A DNA stretch of 64,000 nt from Mucilaginibacter gotjawali (GCF_002355435.1 NZ_AP017313.1:1674001-1738000), one strand, 5' to 3'; positions 10,284-18,834 are shown, numbered from the stretch's first letter. The notes: a model not told the origin generated them from the sequence alone. Numbers and translations are program-made.

Positions 10284-10706
10284 TTATTTTGATTTGCTGA
10301 GACTGCGTATGTAATCGATCAGTTGCCATCTCTGTGTTTCGGTCAATATTTTTTTATATTGAGGCATCGGGGTTCTTCCTTCAGAAAGTTTCCAGAATAA
10401 TGAGCCGTCCGGTTCATTACGCAGCGCAGCTGAAGTATGGTCAGCAGGGTGTGGCGTTAATGAAGCCGCAGCCGGGCCGTCTCCTTTACCTTTTTCGCCA
10501 TGGCAAGGCGCGCAGTTAGTTATGTAAAGTGTTTTCGCGGCTTTCAGCACATCCGGTGTTGAAGCAACTGGATTTTTCATAGCTTGTGCAACGGCAGGCG
10601 CTATCCATGGTTTTGATTGCGCACACGCAACTGAACTGGTTAATGCAGTAATTGCTACTGCTACAAGTAAACCTAAAAAAATGCTTTTGGGGAATGGTGA
10701 TTTCAT
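10284..10706 (-). CDS. Secreted monoheme cytochrome c
   Basis: 140 residues with a signal peptide ending near VACAQS. There is one heme site, NCAPCHGEKGKGDGPAA, followed by the class I cytochrome c signature (LTPHPADH) and a distal methionine in RTPMPQY. The C-terminal helix is TQRWQLIDYIRSL. The fold matches the cytochrome c / cbb3-type subunit III module. It is the promoter-proximal gene of the cytochrome-porin-cytochrome operon, downstream of a 10+1+10 palindrome. Likely a periplasmic electron carrier; donor and acceptor are unknown. Confidence 0.88.
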   Translation of the reverse strand: MKSPFPKSIFLGLLVAVAITALTSSVACAQSKPWIAPAVAQAMKNPVASTPDVLKAAKTLYITNCAPCHGEKGKGDGPAAASLTPHPADHTSAALRNEPDGSLFWKLSEGRTPMPQYKKILTETQRWQLIDYIRSLSKSK

Positions 10707-10753
10707 AATTTTTTACTTTAGTAATTGTTTCGTTTGTCAAATTGGTTATCATA

Positions 10754-10774
10754 AAAATATCACGGTGATATTTT
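10754..10774. promoter_or_regulatory. Perfect inverted repeat upstream of the cytochrome-porin operon
   Basis: Arms AAAATATCAC (10754-10763) and GTGATATTTT (10765-10774) flank a single G. It lies 48-68 bp before the start of the first cytochrome gene, a normal position for an activator or repressor. It is the main feature of the 300-bp gap 10707-11018; the rest is AT-rich with no ORF. Its half-site is not the FNR (TTGAT) or CRP (TGTGA) half-site, so the regulator is unidentified. Confidence 0.6.
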
Positions 10775-11018
10775 ATGTTAAAGTTTCACTTTAAAACAAC
10801 CACTTAGTATGAGGATAGTCACGTTGAAAAATGATATAAGTCATATTTGTGATAAAAAATATGCTTAAGCATGCGGTTTTAGATAAGCAGGTTACAGACG
10901 TAATGCCCCGATTACCAGAAGGCATCTATGTGTTTTGAGGCATTTTTATCGATTTAGTACAGCCCCCCTGAGAGAGAAGGTTGAAATGAAAACATAGCTT
11001 TCGGGATTTATCGCTAGT

Positions 11019-12002
11019 TTATTTTACTGCCATTTCCCTGTTATATTTATTTCGGTAACTAATAGGCGAAAGCCCGGTTATTTTTTTAAACATCGTGCGA
11101 AAGGCCTTGCTGTCTGAATAACCAACCGAATACATCACTTCATTAATGTTCTCGCGGCTTGATTCAAGGCTTTTTTTGGCGGCTTCAATTTTTACCCTTT
11201 GCAGGTATTCAACGGGGGTATTGGACGTGGCTTTTTTAAACCGGCGCTCAAAATTCCGGCGGCTGATGGAAAACATATCCGAAAGCTGGTCGACAGAAAC
11301 TTTGCTGTTTACATTGTTTTCCATAAACAATTGTGCCTTTTTTATCGGCTCGTCTTCGTGTGTTTTTTGCCCGGTAAAAATGGCAAATGGCGACTGGCTT
11401 TTACGTTCAATCTCAATTTCCAGCATTTTTGAGCAATATACTGCCATTTCGCGGCCGCAATATTTTTCAACCAGGTAAATCATCAGGTTTAAAAAAGAAT
11501 AAGCGCCCCCGCTTGAGTACATGCCCAGTTCGTCGGTTATAATTTTTTCGGGTTGTAATTTTACATCCGGGAAGGCTTGCCTGAAGGCGTCAGCCGCAAC
11601 CCAGTGGGTCGAGCATTTTTTGCCTTTTAATAAACCCGTTGAGGCCAGTAAAAATGCCCCGGTACAAAGGCTGGCAACTTCAGCCCCCTGTTTGTACTGT
11701 TCAGTTATCCATGGAATATAATCCAGGTTCAGTTTTAGGCACGAAGAAATATCCCCGTTAAATGCGGGTATTACAATGAGGTCCGTTTTAGATACTTCGC
11801 CTATCAATGCCTCGGGCCGCACTACAAACAGCCCGTCATACAGCGATGTTTCTTTACTGAGCCCTACCAGCTTAATGTTAAAAAACGGCTTTTTTCCCTG
11901 CTTTTCAAGAGTCATATTTACGGTGTTAAATACCTTAAAGGCGCCAATTACGCTGCTTAATATGCAGGGGCTGTTTGGCACTAAAACCGATACGTGTTTC
12001 AT
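11019..12002 (-). CDS. GlxA-type transcriptional regulator (DJ-1/PfpI-like domain plus AraC HTH)
   Basis: 327 residues if started at MKHVSVLVP (ATG 12000-12002), the usual start of this family. An ATG at 12036-12038 would add 12 residues. Residues 1 to ~190 form a class I glutamine-amidotransferase/DJ-1-like domain with the LCTGAFLLASTGLL elbow, where the nucleophile Cys is retained. Residues ~220-325 are a double helix-turn-helix AraC domain (VDQLSDMFSISRRNFERRFKK, then INEVMYSVGYSDSKAFRTMFKK). Such proteins usually activate a neighbouring gene in response to a small molecule. Here the divergent VOC gene is the obvious candidate target. Two TTGTCG direct repeats lie between them. Confidence 0.92.
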   Translation of the reverse strand: MKHVSVLVPNSPCILSSVIGAFKVFNTVNMTLEKQGKKPFFNIKLVGLSKETSLYDGLFVVRPEALIGEVSKTDLIVIPAFNGDISSCLKLNLDYIPWITEQYKQGAEVASLCTGAFLLASTGLLKGKKCSTHWVAADAFRQAFPDVKLQPEKIITDELGMYSSGGAYSFLNLMIYLVEKYCGREMAVYCSKMLEIEIERKSQSPFAIFTGQKTHEDEPIKKAQLFMENNVNSKVSVDQLSDMFSISRRNFERRFKKATSNTPVEYLQRVKIEAAKKSLESSRENINEVMYSVGYSDSKAFRTMFKKITGLSPISYRNKYNREMAVK

Positions 12003-12099
12003 GGGCCTGTGATTTATAGTATTTCGGGATGATGGCATTAATAATGACAGGTTTTAATCTTGTTTCGTATTAATATCAATCCAAACCTACAATAAACAT

Positions 12100-12127
12100 T
12101 TGTCGCAATCAACCCCTAACGTTGTCG
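12100..12127. promoter_or_regulatory. Direct repeat TTGTCG x2, candidate AraC/GlxA operator
   Basis: TTGTCG occurs at 12100-12105 and 12122-12127, 22 bp apart (about two helical turns), in the 259-bp gap between the GlxA-type regulator and the divergent VOC gene. Tandem half-sites of this spacing are what dimeric AraC regulators bind. From memory, the related GATase-AraC regulator ArgR uses TGTCGC half-sites. Assignment is inference. Confidence 0.4.
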
Positions 12128-12261
12128 TATTTATACACTATTAATCTCTTAAATTGCCACTATGTTTGAATAATAAACAACCGGTCAAATTCCTAATCAT
12201 TGTATAATGATAGCTTAATAATTAAATTTTAGCTTTATAAATAAATTAAAAACCGAAAACT

Positions 12262-12645
12262 ATGGATGCAACAACAAATGCTTTAAACTGGTTCGAAATA
12301 TCTGTTGGTGATATGGCCAGGGCGAAAAAATTTTATGAAGAAGTTTTTTCGATTGATTTACATGAAACCGAAATGATGGGTATGAAAATGGCATTTTTCC
12401 CGGGCGATGGCATGACCGGAAAAGTTGGCGGAGGCCTGGTTGAGGGCCCATTTCACAAACCATCTGCTGACGGTGCTAAAATATACCTGAATGCCAACCC
12501 CGATCTGGATATTGCCTTAGGCAAGGTTGAAGCTGCAGGCGGAAAAGTAACTATGCCAAAAACGAAGATAACCGATGAGATTGGTTACATGGCTTTTTTT
12601 ATTGATTCTGAAGGTAATGGTATGGCCATGCATTCAAATAATTAA
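12262..12645 (+). CDS. VOC (glyoxalase/bleomycin-resistance fold) family protein
   Basis: 127 residues made of two beta-alpha-beta-beta-beta modules: NALNWFEISVGDMARAKKFYEEVFSIDL, then KIYLNANPDLDIALGKVEAAGGKV, ending EIGYMAFFIDSEGNGMAMHS. This is the arrangement of small VOC proteins annotated as predicted enzymes related to lactoylglutathione lyase. Metal ligands are not obviously all present: the first position is Asn-Trp-Phe-Glu and the last an MAMHS strand. Substrate cannot be named. It is transcribed away from the GlxA-type regulator and probably controlled by it. Confidence 0.85.
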   Translation: MDATTNALNWFEISVGDMARAKKFYEEVFSIDLHETEMMGMKMAFFPGDGMTGKVGGGLVEGPFHKPSADGAKIYLNANPDLDIALGKVEAAGGKVTMPKTKITDEIGYMAFFIDSEGNGMAMHSNN

Positions 12646-12674
12646 AAAATTAGTTAGCCTCACCCTGCCCCCGC

Positions 12675-12801
12675 CAATGCTATTAAGTTAAGGGAAAAGG
12701 AAGAAATTTAATATCGAATAATGAATGCCGAAGTTAATTACTTCATTATTAAAAATTGGGCTTCGGTGTTCGATATTAAAATCCTAAACTTAATAGCATT
12801 G
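12675..12801. repeat. 127-bp imperfect inverted repeat (MITE/REP-like)
   Basis: Outer arms CAATGCTATTAAGTTAAGG (12675-12693) and its complement at 12783-12801 match at 18 of 19 positions. Inner arms TTTAATATCGAA (12707-12718) / TTCGATATTAAA (12769-12780) are perfect. A further CCGAAG/CTTCGG pair (12728-12733 / 12761-12766) continues the stem. The whole could fold as one long hairpin. No ORF lies inside. The word AATATCGAATAATGAATGCCGAA is, as I recall, typical of dispersed intergenic repeats in Bacteroidetes. It separates the VOC gene from the end of the convergent M1 peptidase gene. Confidence 0.7.
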
Positions 12802-12889
12802 CTGCGCTCGCTGTAGTACAGTGTGTTGCAATATTTAAAGATTTTGCGGCCTTCTCTCCAGGATCGGTTGGGTGGGCCTATAATGGCTC

Positions 12890-14755
12890 CTATTGCCGCC
12901 AAACGTTATTCGCTTTATTTACATCGGCGTCAAAATCTCCGCCAAGTACAAGTGTTTTTATTTTTTTATTGGCTGTAAAATTTAGCGTGAATGAAGTGTT
13001 GCCATCTTTCCAGCAGGCAATGCTTTGATGCATATGATAGGTGCTACCGTCGGTATAAATAGCAGTCAGGTCTACCGGTACAGGTTTTTTGCCGATATTA
13101 TTGATAGTAACCGTACAATGGCTGTCGGCTATTTGAACATTACCTATGGCCAGGTCGGGTACGCCATTATCAAAAAACCAGCTTTTCCAAAACCAATTTA
13201 AATTTTCGCCTGCACCCTCATTCATACAATTAAAAAAGTCATAAGGCATGGGATGCCTTCCATGCCAAAGGCTGATATAATGATGCAATGCTTTGGTAAA
13301 AACCTCGTCTCCAAGCATATCCTTTACATAAAGATATCCAAGGCCGGGTTTAGGATACGAATTGGTTTCGTAAGCTACGCCCTCAAGTAAGGTACTTAAA
13401 GTGATTATGGGCGGATCGCTTTCAGTGCCCGCATTGTTCTCATATCCTTCAATAGCAAAGGTGTCCGTCACCTTCGGATCGATCATCGGACTGATCAGCC
13501 ATTCGCCAATAGTTGCCCAGCCTTCATCCATCCAGGCATATTTAGTTTCATTTACACCCATATAAAAAGGGAACATGGTATGAAAGATCTCATGATCCGT
13601 TAGTTCAATACCGTCTTCGGCTTTTGTTTCAGGGTTATCATTAACCATCATCGGGTATTCCATCTGGTCAAGCCCGTCAAAAACGGTTTCGTGCGGGTAG
13701 GGGTAGGGCCATTTCGGGAACCGGTAACTCATGGACTCCACCGTTTTTCTTGCATAATTGATCACCTCAAAATAATCTTCATGATGCTGGTTAAAAACGG
13801 CGTCAACCCTGGTGCGCCTGCCTGTGGCAGGGTCAACCACCAGGCTGCTTGATTTCCATAAGTAATGGTTGCTTATTGCAAATGCAACATCGGTAACGCT
13901 GTCGGCCTCAAACTTCCATGTATTGGCTGTTTTATTGGCGGTAATGTTGCCCGCTCTCAGGTCGTCTTCAGTGAAAATATCAGTGACCTTATCTTCCTTC
14001 GCAGCTTCTGTTAATCTTTTTACAAATTTATCCTTCAAAACCTCATCAGCGTTTTTCAAATTACCGGTGGCCCAAACTTCATAGCTGCCGGGAACAGTGA
14101 TCTCTGCATTAAAATGGCAAAAGTCATTATAAAACTCCTGAGTGCCCTGGTAATGCTGCTGGTTCCACCCGTCAATATCATCATAAACGGCAATCCTCGG
14201 AAAAAAATAGGCGATAAAGAAAGCGCCGCTATCTACCTGCCCGGTACGTATATGCGATGTTTTGTTAAGTGTGTAAGCATAGGCAATGTCGAAATGTATG
14301 GATTGCCCTGGTAAAACGGCAGGCGTTTTTACCGTCATATTTGTTCCGTCAATGATCCATTTTTTTTCATCCTGCTTTTGCTGATTGATACTCAATTGTT
14401 TTATCCGGACACCATCTCCTACATCCGCAGGTAATACCGGCATGTTACGAACAGATCCTTTTTTATATAAATTAGGATAAAGCTTAAAATCAACCTCTTT
14501 TAAAGTATCGGGGCTGTTATTCATATAATCAACAGATACGGTGCCATTCAGTAAACGGCTGTGCGGGTCGAAATTTATTTTAAGGGTATAATCGGCATGG
14601 TTTTGCCAGTAATTTTTACCGGGTTCGCCGTTAACGGATCTTGTGCCTTTTGAATACGAAGCCTGGATGTTTACCGGTACCGGCAAAGTAGTTTGTGCAT
14701 AACAATTGATGCCTGCGAAAACGGCAACCAGTAATAATTTAATACGGGGTATCAT
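12890..14755 (-). CDS. Secreted M1-family zinc metallopeptidase
   Basis: 621 residues from the ATG at 14753-14755 (MIPRIKLLLVAVFAG), which opens a clear signal peptide ending NCYAQ. The ORF extends 29 codons further upstream, but that part translates repeat-like DNA. The zinc site is complete: HEIFH with the downstream glutamate in MDEGWATIGEW (HExxH-x18-E). An N-terminal beta-sandwich precedes the thermolysin-like domain, with substrate-side motif GLDQMEYPMM in place of the classical GAMEN. It is a periplasmic or secreted aminopeptidase-like enzyme; this subfamily, with the HEIFHTMFPFYMG motif, is common in Bacteroidetes. It lies 80 bp downstream of the Nudix regulator on the same strand and could be co-transcribed. 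Confidence 0.88.
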   Translation of the reverse strand: MIPRIKLLLVAVFAGINCYAQTTLPVPVNIQASYSKGTRSVNGEPGKNYWQNHADYTLKINFDPHSRLLNGTVSVDYMNNSPDTLKEVDFKLYPNLYKKGSVRNMPVLPADVGDGVRIKQLSINQQKQDEKKWIIDGTNMTVKTPAVLPGQSIHFDIAYAYTLNKTSHIRTGQVDSGAFFIAYFFPRIAVYDDIDGWNQQHYQGTQEFYNDFCHFNAEITVPGSYEVWATGNLKNADEVLKDKFVKRLTEAAKEDKVTDIFTEDDLRAGNITANKTANTWKFEADSVTDVAFAISNHYLWKSSSLVVDPATGRRTRVDAVFNQHHEDYFEVINYARKTVESMSYRFPKWPYPYPHETVFDGLDQMEYPMMVNDNPETKAEDGIELTDHEIFHTMFPFYMGVNETKYAWMDEGWATIGEWLISPMIDPKVTDTFAIEGYENNAGTESDPPIITLSTLLEGVAYETNSYPKPGLGYLYVKDMLGDEVFTKALHHYISLWHGRHPMPYDFFNCMNEGAGENLNWFWKSWFFDNGVPDLAIGNVQIADSHCTVTINNIGKKPVPVDLTAIYTDGSTYHMHQSIACWKDGNTSFTLNFTANKKIKTLVLGGDFDADVNKANNVWRQ

Positions 14756-14798
14756 CAATATAAATTTTTTGTTTAATAAAATATCAAATCCAGCATAC

Positions 14799-14827
14799 TT
14801 CCGAAATCGAAAATCCGATATCCGGAA
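14799..14827. repeat. Short REP-like hairpin between Nudix regulator and M1 peptidase genes
   Basis: TTCCGAAATCG and CGATATCCGGAA pair with one bulge and one mismatch around AAAATC. The AATCGAA/ATCGGAT words resemble those in the element at 12675-12801. No U-run follows on either strand, so it is more likely a small repeat or RNA-processing hairpin than a terminator. Confidence 0.4.
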
Positions 14828-14835
14828 TAAAAAAA

Positions 14836-15597
14836 TTACCATCCACCCTTAAAACCTTCTCTCAATGCAGCTTCATAGTTTTCAAGGTCGAAAGAATAAA
14901 GGTAAGGGGCCTTATGCGCGCCGCCTTTTCGCGGTTCGTCTGACCGGGTTAAAATACCAAAGCCAAGCATACGCCGCTGAAAGTTTCTCCTGTCGAGTTT
15001 TTTGTCAAGGATAGCTTCATACAGTTTTTGTAATTCGGGCATGGTGAATTCTTTTGGCATCAGGTTATAACCTATCGGCTGGTAATTCAGCTGCAGCCTT
15101 AAAGTATCCAGCGCGGTTTTTAATATCAGCGCATGATCCAATTTAAAATCGGGCAGGTCGTCAAGCCCACGCCATTGGCACGACTCTGCAAACTGGTCGG
15201 GGTTAGGGCTTGTTTCAAAAAAATCAACCAATGCATAATAGCCGATAGTTAAAAACCTGTTTGCAAACCAATTTTCTTTAGCCGGAAGCATGTCCTTGTA
15301 CATATCAAAATGCTCTTTTGAACGTTCCGGGTCGCCAAATACATGAAACTGCTGCAAAAAAATCTTATCAAGGGTGGTGCGCTCCTTCAATATCCGGTTA
15401 GCGGCCTTTTCTATAGGCTCATTTTTTAACATAAAACCGCCAGGCAGGTACCATTCGTCTTCGTTTTGAACTTTTAGTACCAGTACTTTCATAATGCCCT
15501 CATGAAAGCCAAATACCACACAATCAATAGATATGTGGGGTAAATAATTTTCGCGGGCATCAGCGCAAAACTCTTTAAGTCCTTTTTTGGTTAACAT
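14836..15597 (-). CDS. NrtR/AraR-like transcriptional regulator: Nudix domain plus winged helix
   Basis: 253 residues. Residues ~20-160 are a Nudix fold (SIDCVVFGFHEGIMKVLVLKV; WYLPGGFMLKNEPIEKAANR), and residues ~175-250 are the C-terminal winged helix typical of NrtR-family regulators (KEFTMPELQKLYEAILDK, RRNFQRRMLGFGIL). The Nudix box keeps GFMLKNE but reads RILKER where REUxEE is needed, so hydrolysis is probably lost and the domain is a ligand sensor. In Bacteroides this architecture includes AraR, an arabinose-responsive repressor. Its divergent neighbour is a GH3 enzyme, which fits control of sugar use. A TATTTTTG -7-like element and a GTGT-N7-ACAC dyad precede it. Confidence 0.9.
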   Translation of the reverse strand: MLTKKGLKEFCADARENYLPHISIDCVVFGFHEGIMKVLVLKVQNEDEWYLPGGFMLKNEPIEKAANRILKERTTLDKIFLQQFHVFGDPERSKEHFDMYKDMLPAKENWFANRFLTIGYYALVDFFETSPNPDQFAESCQWRGLDDLPDFKLDHALILKTALDTLRLQLNYQPIGYNLMPKEFTMPELQKLYEAILDKKLDRRNFQRRMLGFGILTRSDEPRKGGAHKAPYLYSFDLENYEAALREGFKGGW

Positions 15598-15610
15598 TTT
15601 GGCTATTCTA

Positions 15611-15664
15611 CAAAAATACTTTGATTATTTAAATTATAATATTACAATTGTGTCATTAATACAC
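15611..15664. promoter_or_regulatory. Divergent control region: -7 element and GTGT-N7-ACAC dyad
   Basis: On the minus strand TATTTTTG (15611-15618) matches the Bacteroidetes -7 consensus TAnnTTTG just before the Nudix regulator start. GTGT-CATTAAT-ACAC (15650-15664) is a dyad in the 198-bp gap shared with the GH3 gene. The same 4-7-4 spacing appears upstream of susC (18557-18571) and tolC (43422-43436). It is a candidate operator for the Nudix regulator. Confidence 0.45.
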
Positions 15665-15795
15665 TATGATTTTTTATAGTAAGGCCAATTATAATCATTA
15701 TTATTCAATCGTATAATACCAATAAACTGCAATGGGTGCCTTCCTGTTTATTAATTTAATGCAATTTATTAGTGTTTATTAAACAATCACCAAAA

Positions 15796-18096
15796 ATGAA
15801 AACACTATTTTCATCGGTTAAAGCGCTTCTGCTTTTTTTATTTACGCTGCCATTTTACAATGCATCGGCGCAAAAAAAGGGAGATGACCCTAAAATGAAT
15901 GCCTTTGTCAGCAGCCTGATGAGCCGGATGACGTTGGACGAAAAGATCGGCCAGTTAAATTTAGTTACAGGCGGCGTACCTACAACGGGATCTGTAGTTA
16001 ATAAAGGAATTGAGGAAAGTATAAAAAAAGGAAATATCGGCGGGATGTTTGGCATCTGGGGTGCTGATAAGGTAAAACAAGTTCAGGATATCGCCGTAAA
16101 AAACTCCAGGCTGCATATCCCCATGATATTCGGGCTCGATGTTATTCACGGGCATGAAACTGTTTTTCCTATACCCCTGGGTGTATCAGCTACCTGGGAT
16201 ATGGGGCTTATTGAACAATCGGCCCATATTGCAGCAAAAGAGGCTACCGCCGAAGGTTTAAACTGGGTTTTTTCGCCAATGGTTGACATCGCCCGCGACC
16301 CGCGCTGGGGAAGGATCTCTGAAGGCGCCGGTGAAGACCCCTGGCTTGGCTCGCAAATTGCAAAAGCAATGGTGAAAGGCTACCAGGGGAGCAGCATGAT
16401 GAACGCTGACGCGGTGATGGCATGTGTAAAACACTTTGCTTTATATGGAGGCGCCGAAGCCGGACGCGAATACAATACTGTTGACATGAGCCTGATAAAA
16501 ATGTACCAGGATTACCTGCCACCCTACAAGGCTGCAGTTGATGCCGGTGCAGGTAGCTTCATGAGCTCGTTTAATACCATAAACGGCGTACCCGCAACCG
16601 GCAACCGCTGGCTGCTTACCAAACTGCTGCGCGACCAATGGGGATTTAAAGGTTTTGTTGTTTCAGACTATACAGCGGTAAATGAATTAACCAATCATGG
16701 TTTGGGCGACTTGCAAACGGTATCGGCACTTGCGCTAAAAGCCGGCCTGGATATGGATATGGTTGGCGAAGGGTTTCTAACCACACTTAAACAGTCATTA
16801 AAAGAAGGCAAAGTTACGCAACAGGAAATTGACCTGGCATGCCGCCGGGTGCTGGAGGCGAAGTACAAACTTGGTTTGTTCAATAATCCTTATAAATCGA
16901 TCGACCCGGCAAGAGAAGATAAAGATGTGCTTACCCCGGAGAACCGGGCATTTTCAAGAAAAATTGCTGAACACTCTTTCGTACTGTTAAAAAACAACAA
17001 GCAAACGCTGCCCCTGAAAAAATCAGGCACAATTGCACTGGTTGGGCCACTGGCTGATAATCACTCAGAAATGCTGGGTACCTGGGTTGTGGCAGGCGAT
17101 CCCAAAAAATCAGTAAGTGTGCGTGAGGGGATAAAAAATGTTGCAGGCAATGATGTTAATGTTTTATACGCAAAGGGATCAAACATAACTGAGGACTCAC
17201 TTTTAAATGCCCGTTCGTTTTTCTTTGGTATGAAACAGGAAAAGGACAGTCGCAGCCCCCAGCAAATGATAGATGAAGCAGTTGAAACAGCCAAAAAGGC
17301 CGACGTGGTAGTTGCGGTGGTTGGTGAGTCAGCAAATATGTCCGGCGAATCTTCCAGCAGATCGGATATTAATATCCCTGAAAGCCAACGCGATCTTTTA
17401 AGAGCACTGGTTCAAACCGGCAAACCATTGGTTATCGTGTTGTTTAATGGCCGCCCGCTTACCCTGGTTTGGGAAAATAAACATGCAGATGCCATTTTGG
17501 ATGCCTGGGCGCCGGGTACCGAAGCTGGAAATGCTATTGCTGATGTGCTTTTTGGTAATTATAACCCTGCCGGAAAAATTACAGCAACATTCCCGCAAAG
17601 CGTTGGGCAAATACCTATATATTATAACCACAAAAACACCGGAAGACCTTATGACCCGGCAGCGCCCGCCAAATTCAAATCGGATTATATTGATATTTCA
17701 AACGATCCATTATTCCCATTCGGTTACGGGCTTAGTTATACTACTTTTAATTATGGCGATATAAAATTGAACAAAACCAACCTAAAGGGTAACGAAACCC
17801 TAAAGGCAACGGTAAAGGTAACCAATACCGGAAAATATGCAGGTGAGGAAGTAGTGCAGTTGTATATAAGCGATCCTGTGGCGAGTATTAGCCGCTCTGT
17901 AAAAGAATTAAAAGGCTATCAAAAAATATCCCTGCAACCGGGTGAAAGCCGGATGGTAACATTTGATATCAACACAGCTGCACTTAAATTTTATAATGAC
18001 CAGCTGGTATATGATTGGGAACCTGGCCAGTTTATCATTCAAATAGGTACCAACTCGTCTGATATCCATTCAGCTTCGGTACAATGGCTTAAATAA
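15796..18096 (+). CDS. bglX: Secreted GH3 beta-glucosidase/beta-xylosidase
   Basis: 766 residues from MKTLFSSVKALLLFLF. The ATG at 15796 begins the signal peptide (cut near NASAQ), and the ATG at 15772 would only add 8 residues. The N-terminal TIM-barrel has GLDVIHGHETVFPIPLG and DPRWGRISEGAGEDPWLG. The nucleophile Asp291 lies in VVSDYTAV. A GH3 C-terminal alpha/beta domain follows, with SRSDINIPESQRDLL, and the last ~110 residues form a fibronectin-III-like domain (FPFGYGLSYTTF onward). It is a periplasmic enzyme removing terminal beta-linked glucose or xylose from oligosaccharides. It is divergent from the Nudix-type regulator and followed by a strong terminator, so transcribed alone. Confidence 0.93.
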   Translation: MKTLFSSVKALLLFLFTLPFYNASAQKKGDDPKMNAFVSSLMSRMTLDEKIGQLNLVTGGVPTTGSVVNKGIEESIKKGNIGGMFGIWGADKVKQVQDIAVKNSRLHIPMIFGLDVIHGHETVFPIPLGVSATWDMGLIEQSAHIAAKEATAEGLNWVFSPMVDIARDPRWGRISEGAGEDPWLGSQIAKAMVKGYQGSSMMNADAVMACVKHFALYGGAEAGREYNTVDMSLIKMYQDYLPPYKAAVDAGAGSFMSSFNTINGVPATGNRWLLTKLLRDQWGFKGFVVSDYTAVNELTNHGLGDLQTVSALALKAGLDMDMVGEGFLTTLKQSLKEGKVTQQEIDLACRRVLEAKYKLGLFNNPYKSIDPAREDKDVLTPENRAFSRKIAEHSFVLLKNNKQTLPLKKSGTIALVGPLADNHSEMLGTWVVAGDPKKSVSVREGIKNVAGNDVNVLYAKGSNITEDSLLNARSFFFGMKQEKDSRSPQQMIDEAVETAKKADVVVAVVGESANMSGESSSRSDINIPESQRDLLRALVQTGKPLVIVLFNGRPLTLVWENKHADAILDAWAPGTEAGNAIADVLFGNYNPAGKITATFPQSVGQIPIYYNHKNTGRPYDPAAPAKFKSDYIDISNDPLFPFGYGLSYTTFNYGDIKLNKTNLKGNETLKATVKVTNTGKYAGEEVVQLYISDPVASISRSVKELKGYQKISLQPGESRMVTFDINTAALKFYNDQLVYDWEPGQFIIQIGTNSSDIHSASVQWLK

Positions 18097-18120
18097 ACAA
18101 AGTTTCCATTGCCGTTTTTT

Positions 18121-18155
18121 AAGGCCGGCAGGTTTAAACCTGCCGGCCTTTTTTT
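18121..18155 (+). terminator. Rho-independent terminator after the GH3 gene
   Basis: A perfect 30-nt palindrome (18121-18150) with arms AAGGCCGGCAGGTTT / AAACCTGCCGGCCTT is followed by a T-run. It starts 25 bp after the GH3 stop codon. Confidence 0.9.
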
Positions 18156-18556
18156 ATTTATTAAAAAAATATAACAGCGTAATTTTCCAGGCAAATTTTA
18201 TAAAAAATTAAATATAACATAAAAAAGACCTAATAATCCCATAATAATTGTTATAATGACATTTTTTTTGAATTAATGATGAATTTTTTACATCCTGATT
18301 TTTTAGCCAGCCCGGTTTTACAGAGGTATATTATAATTAAAAAATCAGGGCACAAATGTCATCTTTAATGCAAATTAGCGCCTGGTAGCTTTTTTTGGCC
18401 GTTCATACGCTTATATAACAACAATATTACATTGCCTTTTTTTTAATATTATTATTATTTTGTTAATAATTTGATAACATTAAGGCTTCAATGCGTTGGT
18501 TTTGTTAGTCTAAAAGCCAAATAAATAATTAATTTATAATTCTTATAAAATTACTT

Positions 18557-18571
18557 GTGTAAACAGTACAC
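18557..18571. promoter_or_regulatory. GTGT-N7-ACAC dyad upstream of susC
   Basis: GTGT-AAACAGT-ACAC has the same geometry as the sites before the GH3 and tolC genes. It lies 350 bp before the susC start codon. Operator role is inferred only from recurrence and position. Confidence 0.4.
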
Positions 18572-18779
18572 ACTATTTACATTAGTATCAACGCCAATAA
18601 GGATTTTTACGTTGGCCAACAATTATATAAAACCTAATATTTTTATAACATTTATTGATTTGGTGAAGCTCCTTTTTTAGGGTATAAGCCATAAAGTGAA
18701 GTAGTGATAAGTTTAAATTTATTATCGTTATTAGTGCATATTAAATGATAAAACGTTTACATTTTTTCTTTTTAAATCA

Positions 18780-18834
18780 TTTAGCCATTGGAGGTCCTTC
18801 TCACCAGGACCATTATCAATTTCTATTGGCTAAA
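18780..18834 (+). promoter_or_regulatory. Nested stem-loop in the susC leader
   Basis: Outer arms TTTAGCCA (18780-18787) / TGGCTAAA (18827-18834) enclose an inner stem GGTCCT (18793-18798) / AGGACC (18806-18811) with loop tctcacc. It lies 88 bp before the susC ATG, inside the probable mRNA leader. It could be a regulatory RNA structure or a small-RNA target. No named riboswitch matches. Confidence 0.45.

Noticed and set aside
14756..14842. N-terminal extension of the M1 peptidase overlapping the Nudix gene
   Set aside because: It translates the REP-like hairpin and precedes a clean signal peptide at 14755.
15772..15796. Upstream ATG start for the GH3 enzyme
   Set aside because: The ATG at 15796 begins a canonical signal peptide; the extra eight residues would put polar residues before it.
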